Shown piece after piece: positions 1 through 7,413 of a stretch of 64,000 nucleotides of DNA; within the stretch, counting starts at the first letter, position 1, and each line of letters begins with the position of its first letter. The position numbers and the translations under genes are program-made. The notes under the pieces are model-generated. The model was given only the letters and a program-made list of their open reading frames with translations. It searched no databases and was not told where the DNA came from. The DNA is from Paenibacillus taihuensis. Lineage in GTDB: Bacteria > Bacillota > Bacilli > Paenibacillales > Paenibacillaceae. The DNA is taken from NCBI RefSeq assembly GCF_003386535.1, contig NZ_QTTN01000006.1, positions 62,001 to 126,000 of the forward strand, in the 5' to 3' direction.

Positions 1-163
1 TCGAAATCTTCTCCAAGAATTGAATGGAAGGATTCGATTGAAGTCCGCGTTCAACGCTGCTTATATAAGATTTGGCAACATCAGCACGTTCGGCGAGCTC
101 GGATAAGGATATACTGCGTTCCGTGCGGAGCTGTTGAATTCTCTTGCCGATTTCTTCTATCAT
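1..163 (-). CDS. sinR: SinR-like XRE-family biofilm repressor (3' end outside window)
   Basis: The 54 visible N-terminal residues form a helix-turn-helix of the XRE class. They contain SLSELAERADVAKSYISS followed by VERGLQSNPSIQFLEKIS, which from memory is nearly the same as the DNA-binding domain of B. subtilis SinR. SinR represses the tapA-sipW-tasA and eps matrix operons. The start at 163 is supported by AGGAGG about 8 bases upstream (171-178 on the complement). The gene diverges from a sipW/tasA locus that carries GTTCTT-type sites, so the context supports a matrix-gene repressor. The C-terminal part, which would show whether a SinI-interaction domain is present, is beyond the window, so SlrR-like paralogues cannot be excluded. 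Confidence 0.88.
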   Translation of the reverse strand, partial: MIEEIGKRIQQLRTERSISLSELAERADVAKSYISSVERGLQSNPSIQFLEKIS

Positions 164-244
164 CGCTACGCCTCCTCTTATATGTAATGGTTGATTACGA
201 GATTTCATGTTTGTAAAAAACTTACAAATTCCTACAATAGATAA

Positions 245-330
245 ATTTATCTTACGTTTAACCTAGTCGTTTGTAAAGGTTTGCGTAAGGTATTCCTACA
301 TCTGGCCATCATTGGTCAGATGTTTTTTGT
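245..330 (+). ncRNA. candidate short transcript or attenuated leader ending in an intrinsic terminator
   Basis: A possible promoter, TTGTAA (211-216), 16 bp, TACAAT (233-238), would start RNA near 245. The RNA would contain one hairpin (CTTACG 251-256 and AACC 260-263 pairing with GGTT 278-281 and CGTAAG 284-289). A second stem, ACATCTGGCC (298-307) with GGTCAGATGT (314-323), is followed by a run of T. The second hairpin has the form of a rho-independent terminator on the plus strand, with no plus-strand gene before it. It could be a small RNA of about 85 nt or a conditional leader of the matrix operon downstream. Promoter and transcript are inferred, not demonstrated. Confidence 0.35.
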
Positions 331-450
331 TTGCAGTTCTTTCGATCTCTTCTACTCTCGCAGCTTCGAAGAGGGTTATACCTATGATAATCTTTTGAAC
401 GTCTCTCCAGCAAACGAAATCTGCCTGTTTTATTGATTTTGTCTTCATTC

Positions 451-466
451 GTTCTTTAAAACGAAC
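451..466. promoter_or_regulatory. candidate SinR operator (inverted repeat 1)
   Basis: GTTCTTTAAAACGAAC is an inverted repeat of the GTTCTYT-type heptamer recognised by SinR in B. subtilis. A second site at 603-618 is the same at 14 of 16 positions. Isolated GTTCTT half-sites are also present at 336-342 and 525-531. Binding by the adjacent SinR-like protein is inferred. Confidence 0.55.
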
Positions 467-602
467 AAAAAATGGAGATAACATAAGATAACTGGCGATA
501 AATGGAGTGATTCAGTGTGAAAATGTTCTTAAATGAGAAAATTCGATTCAATTTGGGACTTTTCAAAAATAAGGAAGCTGGGCTATATTAAATGTGCGAG
601 TT

Positions 603-630
603 GTTCTTGATAACGAACGAAATGTTCTTT
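603..630. promoter_or_regulatory. candidate SinR operator (inverted repeat 2 plus extra half-site)
   Basis: GTTCTTGATAACGAAC (603-618) is followed by a third GTTCTTT heptamer at 624-630. It lies just upstream of the ribosome binding site of the first matrix gene and downstream of a possible -10 (TATATT, 584-589). A repressor here would sit over the start of transcription. The 152-bp separation from the first inverted repeat would also allow looping. Confidence 0.55.
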
Positions 631-650
631 GTAAAGACAGGAGGGGCCAC

Positions 651-1700
651 TTGCTCAAAAGAACTGAAAAACGAAAACGAAGGCGAAAGTCGCGAAATCA
701 GAAGGTTCTCTTCCTTGCCATTAACTCCGTCTCCATCGTGTTTCTCATATTCGTTGCCATATCCAGCCGTACGGGTAAGACATACGGGTTATTCACGGCC
801 AGAGCTGAGATCGATGGCGGCTCAATCGGAATTTGCTCGGTGTATCCGAGTCAGATCGAGGAGCTGCTGAGCCAATTCGTTCAACATATGAACTTGGCTG
901 GAACTGATTACCTGAGTATCGCTGGCTATTCTGGTTCGGCCGGTGAAGGGATCGCGGATCTGGACTTAGCCGGGGCTACAGACGAACAGCTTAACCAATG
1001 GATAAACGAAATAAACGCGAAGGTCGGCAATATTTCGGACCGCCGGCAATCCATCGAGAGTCTCTCAAGCGGCAATACATCTGCTTTTGAAAGCACGCAA
1101 AGTGAACTTGCTTCGGCAGCAGCAGTGCTGTCTCAGCTCTCTGGATATATCGGCAGCGTAAGCATGAACTGCATTACACCGAGCGAATCCAGCTTGAGCG
1201 AATTCCTGAGCTCGATGCAAGCAGGCGGTGCCGCTTCAGAGTCGCTGAAGAATCAAGCTCGAGCGATTCACAGCGCATTGTCAGGCAGCCAACCGGAGCT
1301 TAGTGCCGTGGGACTCTCCAACAATGACGGTTCGACGATAAGTCCTGCTGCGATTGGCTTCTATCAAGGCGCTCAACAATCACTAGCAGGCGCGAACAGC
1401 TCACTCGCACAACAAAGCTCGACCCTGCAACAGCAGCTTGCGCAAATAAATGATGAGATTGCGAGTCGAGAACAAGCGAAGGCCGTTTCGGAGGATTCAG
1501 TGAATGCCGACGAACCTGCCGGGGATGAGATAGATAAGTCAGAACAGGAAGAGCCGGCACAACCTCAAGAACAACCCCAAGATCCATCAAAGGATCAGCA
1601 AGAGGACCAACAACAAGAGGACCAACAACAAGAGGACCAACCGTCCGATCAAGGCCAGGATCAATTAGCACTTCAGCAGCCGATTTTGGAAACAAATTAA
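651..1700 (+). CDS. secreted TapA-position protein of the biofilm fibre operon
   Basis: 349 residues. I chose the TTG start at 651 because AGGAGGGG (639-646) sits directly before it; upstream in-frame starts have no such site. A basic N-terminus (about residues 2-17) and one hydrophobic segment (about 18-38) form a signal or anchor. The middle is Ser/Ala/Gln-rich and probably helical or coiled-coil. The C-terminal 60 residues are acidic, Pro/Gln/Glu-rich, with a DQQEDQQQEDQ repeat (DNA repeat near 1600-1640). Gene order (this gene, sipW, tasA) and the acidic Gln/Glu tail match the place of TapA, which assembles TasA fibres on the cell wall in B. subtilis. I see no clear sequence similarity to the TapA core, so function is inferred from position. 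It ends 15 nt before sipW. Confidence 0.6.
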   Translation: MLKRTEKRKRRRKSRNQKVLFLAINSVSIVFLIFVAISSRTGKTYGLFTARAEIDGGSIGICSVYPSQIEELLSQFVQHMNLAGTDYLSIAGYSGSAGEGIADLDLAGATDEQLNQWINEINAKVGNISDRRQSIESLSSGNTSAFESTQSELASAAAVLSQLSGYIGSVSMNCITPSESSLSEFLSSMQAGGAASESLKNQARAIHSALSGSQPELSAVGLSNNDGSTISPAAIGFYQGAQQSLAGANSSLAQQSSTLQQQLAQINDEIASREQAKAVSEDSVNADEPAGDEIDKSEQEEPAQPQEQPQDPSKDQQEDQQQEDQQQEDQPSDQGQDQLALQQPILETN

Positions 1701-1715
1701 GGAGTGGTAGCAGCA

Positions 1716-2297
1716 ATGAGAGTGAAAAAGTGGGTTAGCAATTTTGTCACTGGAGTATTGCTAGTTCTGATGCTTGCCGTAGGGCTTGCTGTATTTGCAT
1801 CAAAGTCAGGTGGCGAGTCAAGCTTCTTTGGATATCAGCTCAAAACGGTACTCTCCGGTTCCATGGAACCAGGTATCAAAACAGGCTCCATTATTGCAAT
1901 TAAACCGATTCAGGATGCATCAAAACTTAAAAAAGGCGATGTCATCACATTTCGGCAAGTGATGAACGGACAAGAGATTGTCATTACGCACCGAATCATA
2001 GATGTCCTTAATACCGGCAATGGCCAAGTGATGTACCAAACGAAAGGTGATAACAACCCAGCTCCGGATACGGATAAGGTGCTCTCTCAAAATGTTGTCG
2101 CTACTTACTCTGGCTTTACGGTACCGCAACTCGGGTACTTTATAGATTTTGCTAAATCCAAGCCAGGCTCGCTATGGCTTCTAATTGTACCTGGCGTACT
2201 GTTGATACTTTACTCGATCACTAACATTTGGAAAATTATATCCAAATTAGAGATCAAACCGAAGGAATCTAAAGCAGATTCCAATGTCTCTGGTTGA
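1716..2297 (+). CDS. sipW: SipW-type (ER-type) signal peptidase I
   Basis: 193 residues. The ATG at 1716 is preferred over the GTG at 1704, which overlaps the AAGGAG ribosome binding site. An N-terminal membrane helix (about 12-28) is followed by VLSGSMEPG, whose serine (S49) is the nucleophile. THRI has a histidine (H92) where bacterial type I peptidases have lysine, and KGDNN follows with D112. Ser-His-Asp identifies the archaeal/eukaryotic-like SipW subfamily. A second helix lies near 150-172. SipW removes the special signal peptides of TasA and TapA. The neighbours on both sides have such signals, so they are the likely substrates. Confidence 0.9.
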   Translation: MRVKKWVSNFVTGVLLVLMLAVGLAVFASKSGGESSFFGYQLKTVLSGSMEPGIKTGSIIAIKPIQDASKLKKGDVITFRQVMNGQEIVITHRIIDVLNTGNGQVMYQTKGDNNPAPDTDKVLSQNVVATYSGFTVPQLGYFIDFAKSKPGSLWLLIVPGVLLILYSITNIWKIISKLEIKPKESKADSNVSG

Positions 2298-2320
2298 AAT
2301 CTTTATCCTAGATAAAGATT
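2298..2320 (+). promoter_or_regulatory. perfect 10-bp hairpin between sipW and tasA
   Basis: AATCTTTATC (2298-2307) pairs with GATAAAGATT (2311-2320) across a 3-base loop, starting right after the sipW stop. There is no T-run behind it, so it is not a normal terminator. It may be an mRNA processing or stability element that lets the abundant fibre protein be made in excess of its peptidase (inference). Confidence 0.45.
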
Positions 2321-2366
2321 CAATATATAAAAATAAACCCGGTGGGGTAAATGGAGGAATTATCAA

Positions 2367-3050
2367 ATGAGTATTAAAGCAAAATTGGGTATGGGTATTA
2401 TTACGGCAAGCTTGGGTCTTTCACTGATTGGCGGCGGTACATATGCTTACTTCAACGACGCTGGTTCATCGATTCAAAACTCCTTCGCATCCGGTACTAT
2501 CAATCTTAACGCTACTAAAGCATGGGATTTCCCGGCTAACTTTGATCTGGTCAATATGAAACCAGGCGACGTTACTGAAAGACAATTCGTTCTTCAAAAC
2601 ATCGGTTCCCTGGATATCGCTAACACGTTGATGAGCTTTACTTCCGATGCAGGCAGCGATGCTGGTTTGCTGAATACGTTGACAATCAGCTACTTTGTAA
2701 GTGTTGGCAATAACAATGAATATCTGCTCATGAACTCGCAAGATATCACATTGTCGGATGCAATTGCTGGTAACTATGCTGGCAAAATCAAGGCTGAATA
2801 TCTGACTGCCGATGGCAAGCTTAACCTGACTCCAGACGGTATTAAAGCTGGTGCAGGCGTCGACGACCACCGCTTCCGTATGATGGTTAAATTCCCTGAA
2901 ACCAACGTTCCTCAAAATGACCTCCAAGGCAAGCAAGCGCATCTGACATTCAACTTCGATGCTAGACAGGGTGCAGGTACTGTGAATAACCAAAACATTG
3001 GCAATGCTAACCCTGCCACAATTGCAAATCCAATCACAAACGCTAACTAA
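2367..3050 (+). CDS. tasA: TasA/camelysin-family biofilm fibre protein
   Basis: 227 residues, start supported by GGAGG at 2353-2357. The N-terminus has the SipW-type signal, with GGGTYAYFNDAG around residue 22-33 and likely cleavage after A27. It is followed by FASGTINLN and NMKPGD, then QFVLQNIGSLDIANTLMSF. This is the same order of motifs as in TasA (FASGTLDLS, NLKPGD, NNGSL). The C-terminal end is Asn/Ala-rich. TasA is secreted and polymerises into extracellular matrix fibres. The gene has its own hairpin before it and a strong terminator after it, which fits high expression as the last gene of the unit. Confidence 0.88.
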   Translation: MSIKAKLGMGIITASLGLSLIGGGTYAYFNDAGSSIQNSFASGTINLNATKAWDFPANFDLVNMKPGDVTERQFVLQNIGSLDIANTLMSFTSDAGSDAGLLNTLTISYFVSVGNNNEYLLMNSQDITLSDAIAGNYAGKIKAEYLTADGKLNLTPDGIKAGAGVDDHRFRMMVKFPETNVPQNDLQGKQAHLTFNFDARQGAGTVNNQNIGNANPATIANPITNAN

Positions 3051-3072
3051 GGCTTAATTCACGCATAAAACG

Positions 3073-3103
3073 AAAGGGTGGGGCGTCCCACCCTTTTCTT
3101 ATT
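3073..3103 (+). terminator. terminator of the tasA operon
   Basis: AAAGGGTGGG (3073-3082), loop GCGT, CCCACCCTTT (3087-3096), then TTTCTT. Perfect 10-bp GC-rich stem. Confidence 0.9.
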
Positions 3104-3136
3104 CATATCTGTTACTTTGGAGGAGCGTATCGAGGT

Positions 3137-4045
3137 ATGAAATGGAGTGTAAAGTACCGCATATTCGCAGCAATAAGTTTGTTGATTATCGTTATCATCG
3201 GGCTTGCTTGGCATGCCGATCCGGCAAGCGCAGATGTTATTAAACTCGAAATCGACGCTAACCCTGTTAGCTTTCTGAATATAGGCAATATGAAGCCTGG
3301 AGACAGCCAGATCTCCCAACTAACGATACGCAATGTTGATGACGAAGCGCTCGCGTATGAATTGGCGGCCCGATTTATTTCCGGTGACAGAAGCTTCTTT
3401 GAGCTGCTGGACTTCGGTATTCGCGACGGAGACACGATTATTTATGAAGGCAAATTAAGCGGCATTACCCAGCAAACGAAGCTTGGTGAGCTCGATGTAA
3501 AGAAAGAAGATACAATCGTTTTTACGATTGCAATGCCGCCGGAAGCCGGCAATGAATTTCAAGGTAAAGAAGTGAAGGTTGCATTTGATTTTGATGCTGT
3601 CACGAACCCAGCGCCTGTCCCAGATCCGGGTAGTTCCAATCCGCCGGAGCAGCAGCCTGGGCAGCAGCCGGATCAGACACCAACTGAAACGCCGGAACAA
3701 ACACCAGATCAATTACCGGATCAGACACCAGATCAAGTACCAGATCAAACACCAACAGCACAGACAACAGAGCCGCCGTCGGTAACTATACCTGCAGCGT
3801 CGCAACCGAATGAAGATTCAACGCAAGGCGCAGGCCAAGCGCAGTCCAGTGAACTAGAGCTGACACAAGGGCCTCTTGCTGCTCTGGTTGGTGATGCTCC
3901 TCCTGCGATGCCTATGACATTGCCCAAAACAGCTGCGAATTGGTACAACTTGGTTCTGGTTAGTTCACTCCTGATTGCAGCATCGGGATTCCTGCTCATT
4001 AAGTTAAGACAAAAGCCTGAAGTGAAGCGGCAAGGGCGTCGATGA
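3137..4045 (+). CDS. cell-wall-anchored TasA-like protein with LPKTA sorting signal
   Basis: 302 residues. The signal peptide is about residues 1-32, ending near PASA. The following domain repeats the TasA layout: FLNIGNMKPGDSQISQL, then TIRNVDDEALAYEL, and ends with a FDFDAV strand. A Pro/Gln/Thr/Asp-rich region follows (about 155-225), with repeated DQTP/DQLP/DQVP units that would span the wall. The end is a textbook sorting signal: LPKTA at about 262-266, a hydrophobic helix, and a basic tail. The stop overlaps the start of a sortase gene by 4 bases (ATGA). I infer that this is a wall-bound TasA-family subunit or fibre base linked to peptidoglycan by that sortase, doing by covalent linkage what TapA does in B. 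subtilis. Confidence 0.82.
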   Translation: MKWSVKYRIFAAISLLIIVIIGLAWHADPASADVIKLEIDANPVSFLNIGNMKPGDSQISQLTIRNVDDEALAYELAARFISGDRSFFELLDFGIRDGDTIIYEGKLSGITQQTKLGELDVKKEDTIVFTIAMPPEAGNEFQGKEVKVAFDFDAVTNPAPVPDPGSSNPPEQQPGQQPDQTPTETPEQTPDQLPDQTPDQVPDQTPTAQTTEPPSVTIPAASQPNEDSTQGAGQAQSSELELTQGPLAALVGDAPPAMPMTLPKTAANWYNLVLVSSLLIAASGFLLIKLRQKPEVKRQGRR

Positions 4046-4722
4046 GAAGCATTGCGGTTATGGTTGCGAAGATCGTGCTGCTACTCTCCGTTGGCGTGCT
4101 TGTGTATGCAGGCTATCAGATAGTGTCCGCACCGCTGAGAGAAAGTTCGGCGCTTAAAGAATGGGAGCAGCTGAAACAAGCCCATGCAGCGCATGCAGAC
4201 CTATCGGAGGAGATTATTGTTCCGGCTGGACTCGTTAGTCCTGCCCGGACTGATGAGAATGTGTTGAAGCCCGCCCAAGACGAAGATGGCAGTACGCTCC
4301 AGGGCGGCGCGCCATCAGATGGTCCAGACGATATTTTAGGCGAGCTGTATATCCCGCGGCTGAGAAAACATTTTGCCATTCTGGAGGGTACAGAAAGCAA
4401 GCAGTTGGGTAGAGGGATCGGACACTATACGGGGAGCAGCAGCCTCGGATCAATAGGGAATAGTGTTCTCGCTGGGCACCGAGAGACTGTTTTCCGGGAT
4501 CTAGGCCGCTTGCAGATTGGCGACAACCTTGAAGTCACCACATTCGCAGGTACGCTTGATTATGTCATAACGAATACGGACATTGTGGATGCGGATGAGA
4601 GGAACGCGATCGTGCAATCCGAGGACCATCTGCTGACTTTAGTTACTTGTTATCCATTTCAGTTTGTCGGAACAGCGCCTCAGCGATATCTGGTTACGGC
4701 CAGGCTTAGACCTAGTTCGTAG
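4042..4722 (+). CDS. srtD: class D-like sortase dedicated to the preceding LPKTA protein
   Basis: 226 residues with one N-terminal membrane helix (about 5-25), a variable linker, and a sortase barrel starting at DILGELYIPRL. The catalytic set is visible: LAGHRET (H146), TLVTCYPF (C203) and QRYLV (R215). The first residues and the four-base overlap with the substrate gene indicate translational coupling. The TLVTCYP form and the single N-terminal anchor fit class D sortases of Bacillales. It probably joins the upstream LPKTA protein to the cell wall. Confidence 0.88.
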   Translation: MRSIAVMVAKIVLLLSVGVLVYAGYQIVSAPLRESSALKEWEQLKQAHAAHADLSEEIIVPAGLVSPARTDENVLKPAQDEDGSTLQGGAPSDGPDDILGELYIPRLRKHFAILEGTESKQLGRGIGHYTGSSSLGSIGNSVLAGHRETVFRDLGRLQIGDNLEVTTFAGTLDYVITNTDIVDADERNAIVQSEDHLLTLVTCYPFQFVGTAPQRYLVTARLRPSS

Positions 4723-4728
4723 CCTATT

Positions 4729-4773
4729 CACTTCGTATTGCCGGATAAAGGCGGTACGAAGTGTTTTTTTTTT
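4729..4773 (+). terminator. terminator after the sortase gene
   Basis: CACTTCGTATTGCC (4729-4742) pairs with GGCGGTACGAAGTG (4750-4763) with two G-U pairs, followed by ten T. Confidence 0.9.
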
Positions 4774-4924
4774 GTGCCACAAATTCCCTAGTCGGCTGGC
4801 ATTCGGGTCAGGAAATGAAGTAAACTAAGTAAGATACCGCCAGCAGCAGCAGCTGAAACTCTGCTTCATTCGTATCGTATTGTAATAAGAATATTGAACT
4901 CATAGGAAAGTAGTGTGATCAGCC

Positions 4925-5767
4925 GTGAGTGACCAGATTATTGGGGGCAAGAGCTTTACCGCTGTCGCAATTAATTGCGCGGCCAAAGCTGGAGAATGGA
5001 TTAAGACGAAGCTCGGCAACCATACGAGCTTGTCGTTAAAATATTCCGCGCAGGATCTTGTGACCGAAGTTGATAAAGGCGCAGAGATGATGATTCGAAA
5101 TTTGGTACAGACGCATTTCCCGGATCATTCGTTTCTGGGGGAAGAAGGCGTTGAACCGGGACCGGAAGCATCGACTCGTGCGCTGCAATCCGTGAGGGAC
5201 GCCGAGTATCTGTGGGTCGTTGATCCGCTCGATGGAACGACGAACTTCGTGCACAGCTTCCCGTTCTTCTCCGTTTCGATTGCGCTTGCGCATCGTGGAG
5301 AAGTTATCGTAGGTGTCGTGTACGACCCTATTCGCGATGAACTGTTTGTAGCAGAGAAAGGCAAAGGCGCTTACGTGCGCGGTCGGCGTATGGGCGTGTC
5401 GTCCGAACAGAACCTGCGGGAGAGCTTGATCGCAACAGGCTTCCCGGCAGATCCGAACTACGCGCTTCCGCTGAATATGAAGGGGCTGCAGGCGCTTGTG
5501 CCGCAAGTGCGCAATATTCGCTCCGGGGGATCGGCGGCGTTACATATGGCGTATGTGGCGGCTGGTCGTCTGAGCGGATTCTGGGAGCTCGGACTCAATG
5601 CGTGGGATCTGGCAGCTGGCTCGCTGCTCGTCACCGAGTCCGGCGGACGTCTTACGGACATTAAAGGAAATCCATATGACCTCGGCGTGCGTCACGTCGT
5701 GGCCTCGAATGCTCATATCCATGACGAGTTTCTGCATGCGCTGCAGCAGGCGGAATCCGGCAACTAA
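4925..5767 (+). CDS. inositol monophosphatase family protein (SuhB-like)
   Basis: 280 residues, GTG start at 4925. The metal-binding motifs of the family are present in order: LGEEG, WVVDPLDGTTNFVH and NAWDLAAG. DLVTEVDKGAE near the N-terminus and the GGSAALHMAYVAAGRL segment also match. Members remove phosphate from myo-inositol monophosphate and related sugar or nucleotide phosphates with Mg2+. The exact substrate cannot be read from the sequence. It stands alone between two terminators, so it is probably monocistronic. Confidence 0.88.
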   Translation: MSDQIIGGKSFTAVAINCAAKAGEWIKTKLGNHTSLSLKYSAQDLVTEVDKGAEMMIRNLVQTHFPDHSFLGEEGVEPGPEASTRALQSVRDAEYLWVVDPLDGTTNFVHSFPFFSVSIALAHRGEVIVGVVYDPIRDELFVAEKGKGAYVRGRRMGVSSEQNLRESLIATGFPADPNYALPLNMKGLQALVPQVRNIRSGGSAALHMAYVAAGRLSGFWELGLNAWDLAAGSLLVTESGGRLTDIKGNPYDLGVRHVVASNAHIHDEFLHALQQAESGN

Positions 5768-5779
5768 TAGTTTGCTTAT

Positions 5780-5833
5780 AAAGAACGTCTCTTGAACCGT
5801 CCAGGCATGATGGGAGAAGAGGCGTTCTTTTGC
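5780..5833 (+). terminator. probable terminator after the inositol monophosphatase gene
   Basis: AAAGAACGTCTCTT (5780-5793) pairs with AAGAGGCGTTCTTT (5817-5830), one G-U pair. The T-run is short (4 T), so efficiency is uncertain. Confidence 0.55.
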
Positions 5834-5875
5834 ATAGAATAGCGTATGAAGCTTCATGGAGAGGAGGCTGGCTGC

Positions 5876-6289
5876 ATGTTGTATATTGAGCTTGATATAC
5901 AAGGCGATGTGCCGATGCATGAGCAGATTGCGCAGCAAATTATAGCCGGGATCGCTTCAGGTGCGATAGAGCCAGGCAAGACGCTTCCTTCGGCAAGGCG
6001 GCTCGCTTCCGCGCTGCGGGTCAAATCGCAGGTGGTGAACAAGGCGTACCATACGCTGCTCAAGGAAGGTTTCCTGCAGGAGCGCTATGACGGCAGGTTA
6101 GGCGTGCTCGTTCCATCTCTGGCCGAGATGCCGAAGGTGACGGAGGCGTATATGAACCGTCTGCAAAAGCAGCTCCAAGCGCTGGCGGCAGAAGGAAGAG
6201 CAAGAGGCATGTCAGAGGCCGAATTCAGCAAAGCATGTGTAAGCATATATCGCAGCGACTTAACGAGGATGGGAGACACTTTGGAATGA
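5876..6289 (+). CDS. GntR-family regulator (YtrA/YhcF subfamily)
   Basis: 137 residues. The ATG at 5876 follows GAGGAGG (5861-5867). It begins YIELDIQGDVPMHEQIAQQI, then GAIEPGKTLPSARRLASAL, the winged helix-turn-helix typical of short GntR proteins. There is no large effector domain, only a short helical tail, which is the YtrA subfamily layout. It overlaps the next gene by 4 bases (ATGA). YtrA-type regulators usually control membrane-protein or transporter genes in the same operon, so the membrane protein that follows is the likely target. Confidence 0.85.
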   Translation: MLYIELDIQGDVPMHEQIAQQIIAGIASGAIEPGKTLPSARRLASALRVKSQVVNKAYHTLLKEGFLQERYDGRLGVLVPSLAEMPKVTEAYMNRLQKQLQALAAEGRARGMSEAEFSKACVSIYRSDLTRMGDTLE

Positions 6290-6991
6290 CGGCAGGTATA
6301 CGGAATACGGGACGGGTGCGGGTTCCAGCGAGCTGGTATTTGGTCCAATGCATCCTTATCGCGGCATCGGTAATTGCGGCGGTGCTGCTATGGGATCGGA
6401 TACCGGAGCGGCTGGCGGTTCATTATGAAATTGCTTTTCACCCGGACCGTTATGAGGAGAAGAACGGCGGCAGCGTGTTTATTTTGAACATCATCCAGCT
6501 GTTTCTACTCGCCCTGTTGATGGGGGCCGAGCGTGTCGTTACTTCCGATGCGGCAGCGCTGGGAAGAGGAATGCCGGAGGAGAAGCAGCGACAATTTCGC
6601 TATGCGAACGGACTGCTTTTGTATGTGCTGTCGCTTGTGCTCGTCGCTTTTTTTAGTTATGTACAAGCAACGATCTTGTACGGCTGGCCGATTAGAGGCG
6701 CGATGTGGGCGACGATTATTTTGCTCATCTGCATCATTGCGGGGGTTGCCGCACTTATCGTCTATGTGAGGAAATTAGGCATCCATATGCAAAATGGAGA
6801 CGTCGGCGAAGGGGCGGGCAAATGGATCGCAGGGGGGCTTCTACTACAACCCGCAGGACCCTGCGCTTCTCGTGCCGAAGCGGCATGGTATCGGGTGGAC
6901 GGTCAATTTCGGCAGACCGCTTGGCTGGGTGATTTTTCTCGGGATATTGGCGGTGCCGTTCATCATCGTTGGGATCGTGGTTTGGGAGTGA
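6286..6991 (+). pseudogene. DUF1648/DUF5808-type membrane protein, interrupted by a frameshift in a G6 run
   Basis: The first frame (6286 to about 6831) gives an N-terminal DUF1648-like segment with DRIPERLAVHYEIAF and several membrane helices. It then goes out of frame. The next frame, from about 6836 to the TGA at 6989-6991, encodes GGFYYNPQDPALLVPKRHGI and WTVNFGRPLGWVIFL, the classic C-terminal DUF5808 motif. Both frames join if the run of six G at 6832-6837 is shortened by one. The gene may be a true pseudogene, a phase-variable or slippage-expressed gene, or carry a sequencing error. The GntR regulator before it is intact. Proteins of this type occur beside YtrA-like regulators, with unknown biochemical role. 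Confidence 0.75.
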
Positions 6992-7046
6992 AATAGGGGA
7001 GACGCGTCACCAGTCGGTGTGCGCGTTTTTTGTTAGGGGAGTGGAA

Positions 7047-7220
7047 GAAGTCCGGCAGACCAGCTACATTCGCGGAGAAAGAACAAAATCGCCGAAAGAA
7101 GTCCAGCAGACCAGCTACATGAGGTGGAAATGGGAAAATACAGCCGAAGAAGTCCAGCAGACCGGCTACATTGGCGGAGAATGTGGGAAATCGCCGAAAG
7201 AAGTCCAGCAAACCAGCTAC
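7047..7220. repeat. array A: four 21-nt units at an exact 51-bp period
   Basis: The units begin at 7047, 7098, 7149 and 7200 and read GAAGTCCAGCAGACCAGC followed by TAC, with one or two changes per copy. The 30-nt spacers are A-rich and contain AAAATCGCCGAAA or a close form. There is no reading frame of interest. It sits between the DUF1648 gene and array B. Spacing is 51 bp in all three steps. Confidence 0.9.
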
Positions 7221-7239
7221 ATGTGGCTCAATTCAGTAT

Positions 7240-7413
7240 GAGTGGTACGTGGTACCACACATTAGAGAAAATCGCCACCAAAACGTCAAAGAGTGGTACG
7301 TGGAACCACACATTAGAGAAAATCGCCACCAAAACGTCAAAGAGTGGTACGTGGAACCACACATTGGCGAAAATCACCCGCAAAACATAAAAGAGTGGTC
7401 CTAGGGACCACTC
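7240..7413. repeat. array B: four palindromic units at 51-bp period, last one the hemL terminator
   Basis: The units begin at 7240, 7291, 7342 and 7393. Each has arms GAGTGGT and ACCAC around a short centre (GAGTGGTACGTGG, then AACCACAC). Unit four is a full palindrome, GAGTGGTCC-TAG-GGACCACTC. The spacers contain GAGAAAATCGCCACCAAAA, similar to those of array A. The array lies downstream of the minus-strand hemL. Confidence 0.9.

Noticed and set aside
296-484. A 62-codon minus-strand frame directly upstream of sinR, in the place of sinI
   Set aside because: It has no ribosome binding site at either possible start, overlaps a plus-strand terminator and an operator-like palindrome, and its sequence does not match the SinI pattern well. 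The position is suggestive but not enough.
6969-7404. Open frames across arrays A and B (for example 7171-7404) encoding repeats such as EWYVEPHIRENRHQN
   Set aside because: They exist only because the 51-bp period is a multiple of three. There is no ribosome site, and the DNA conservation follows palindromes, not codons.
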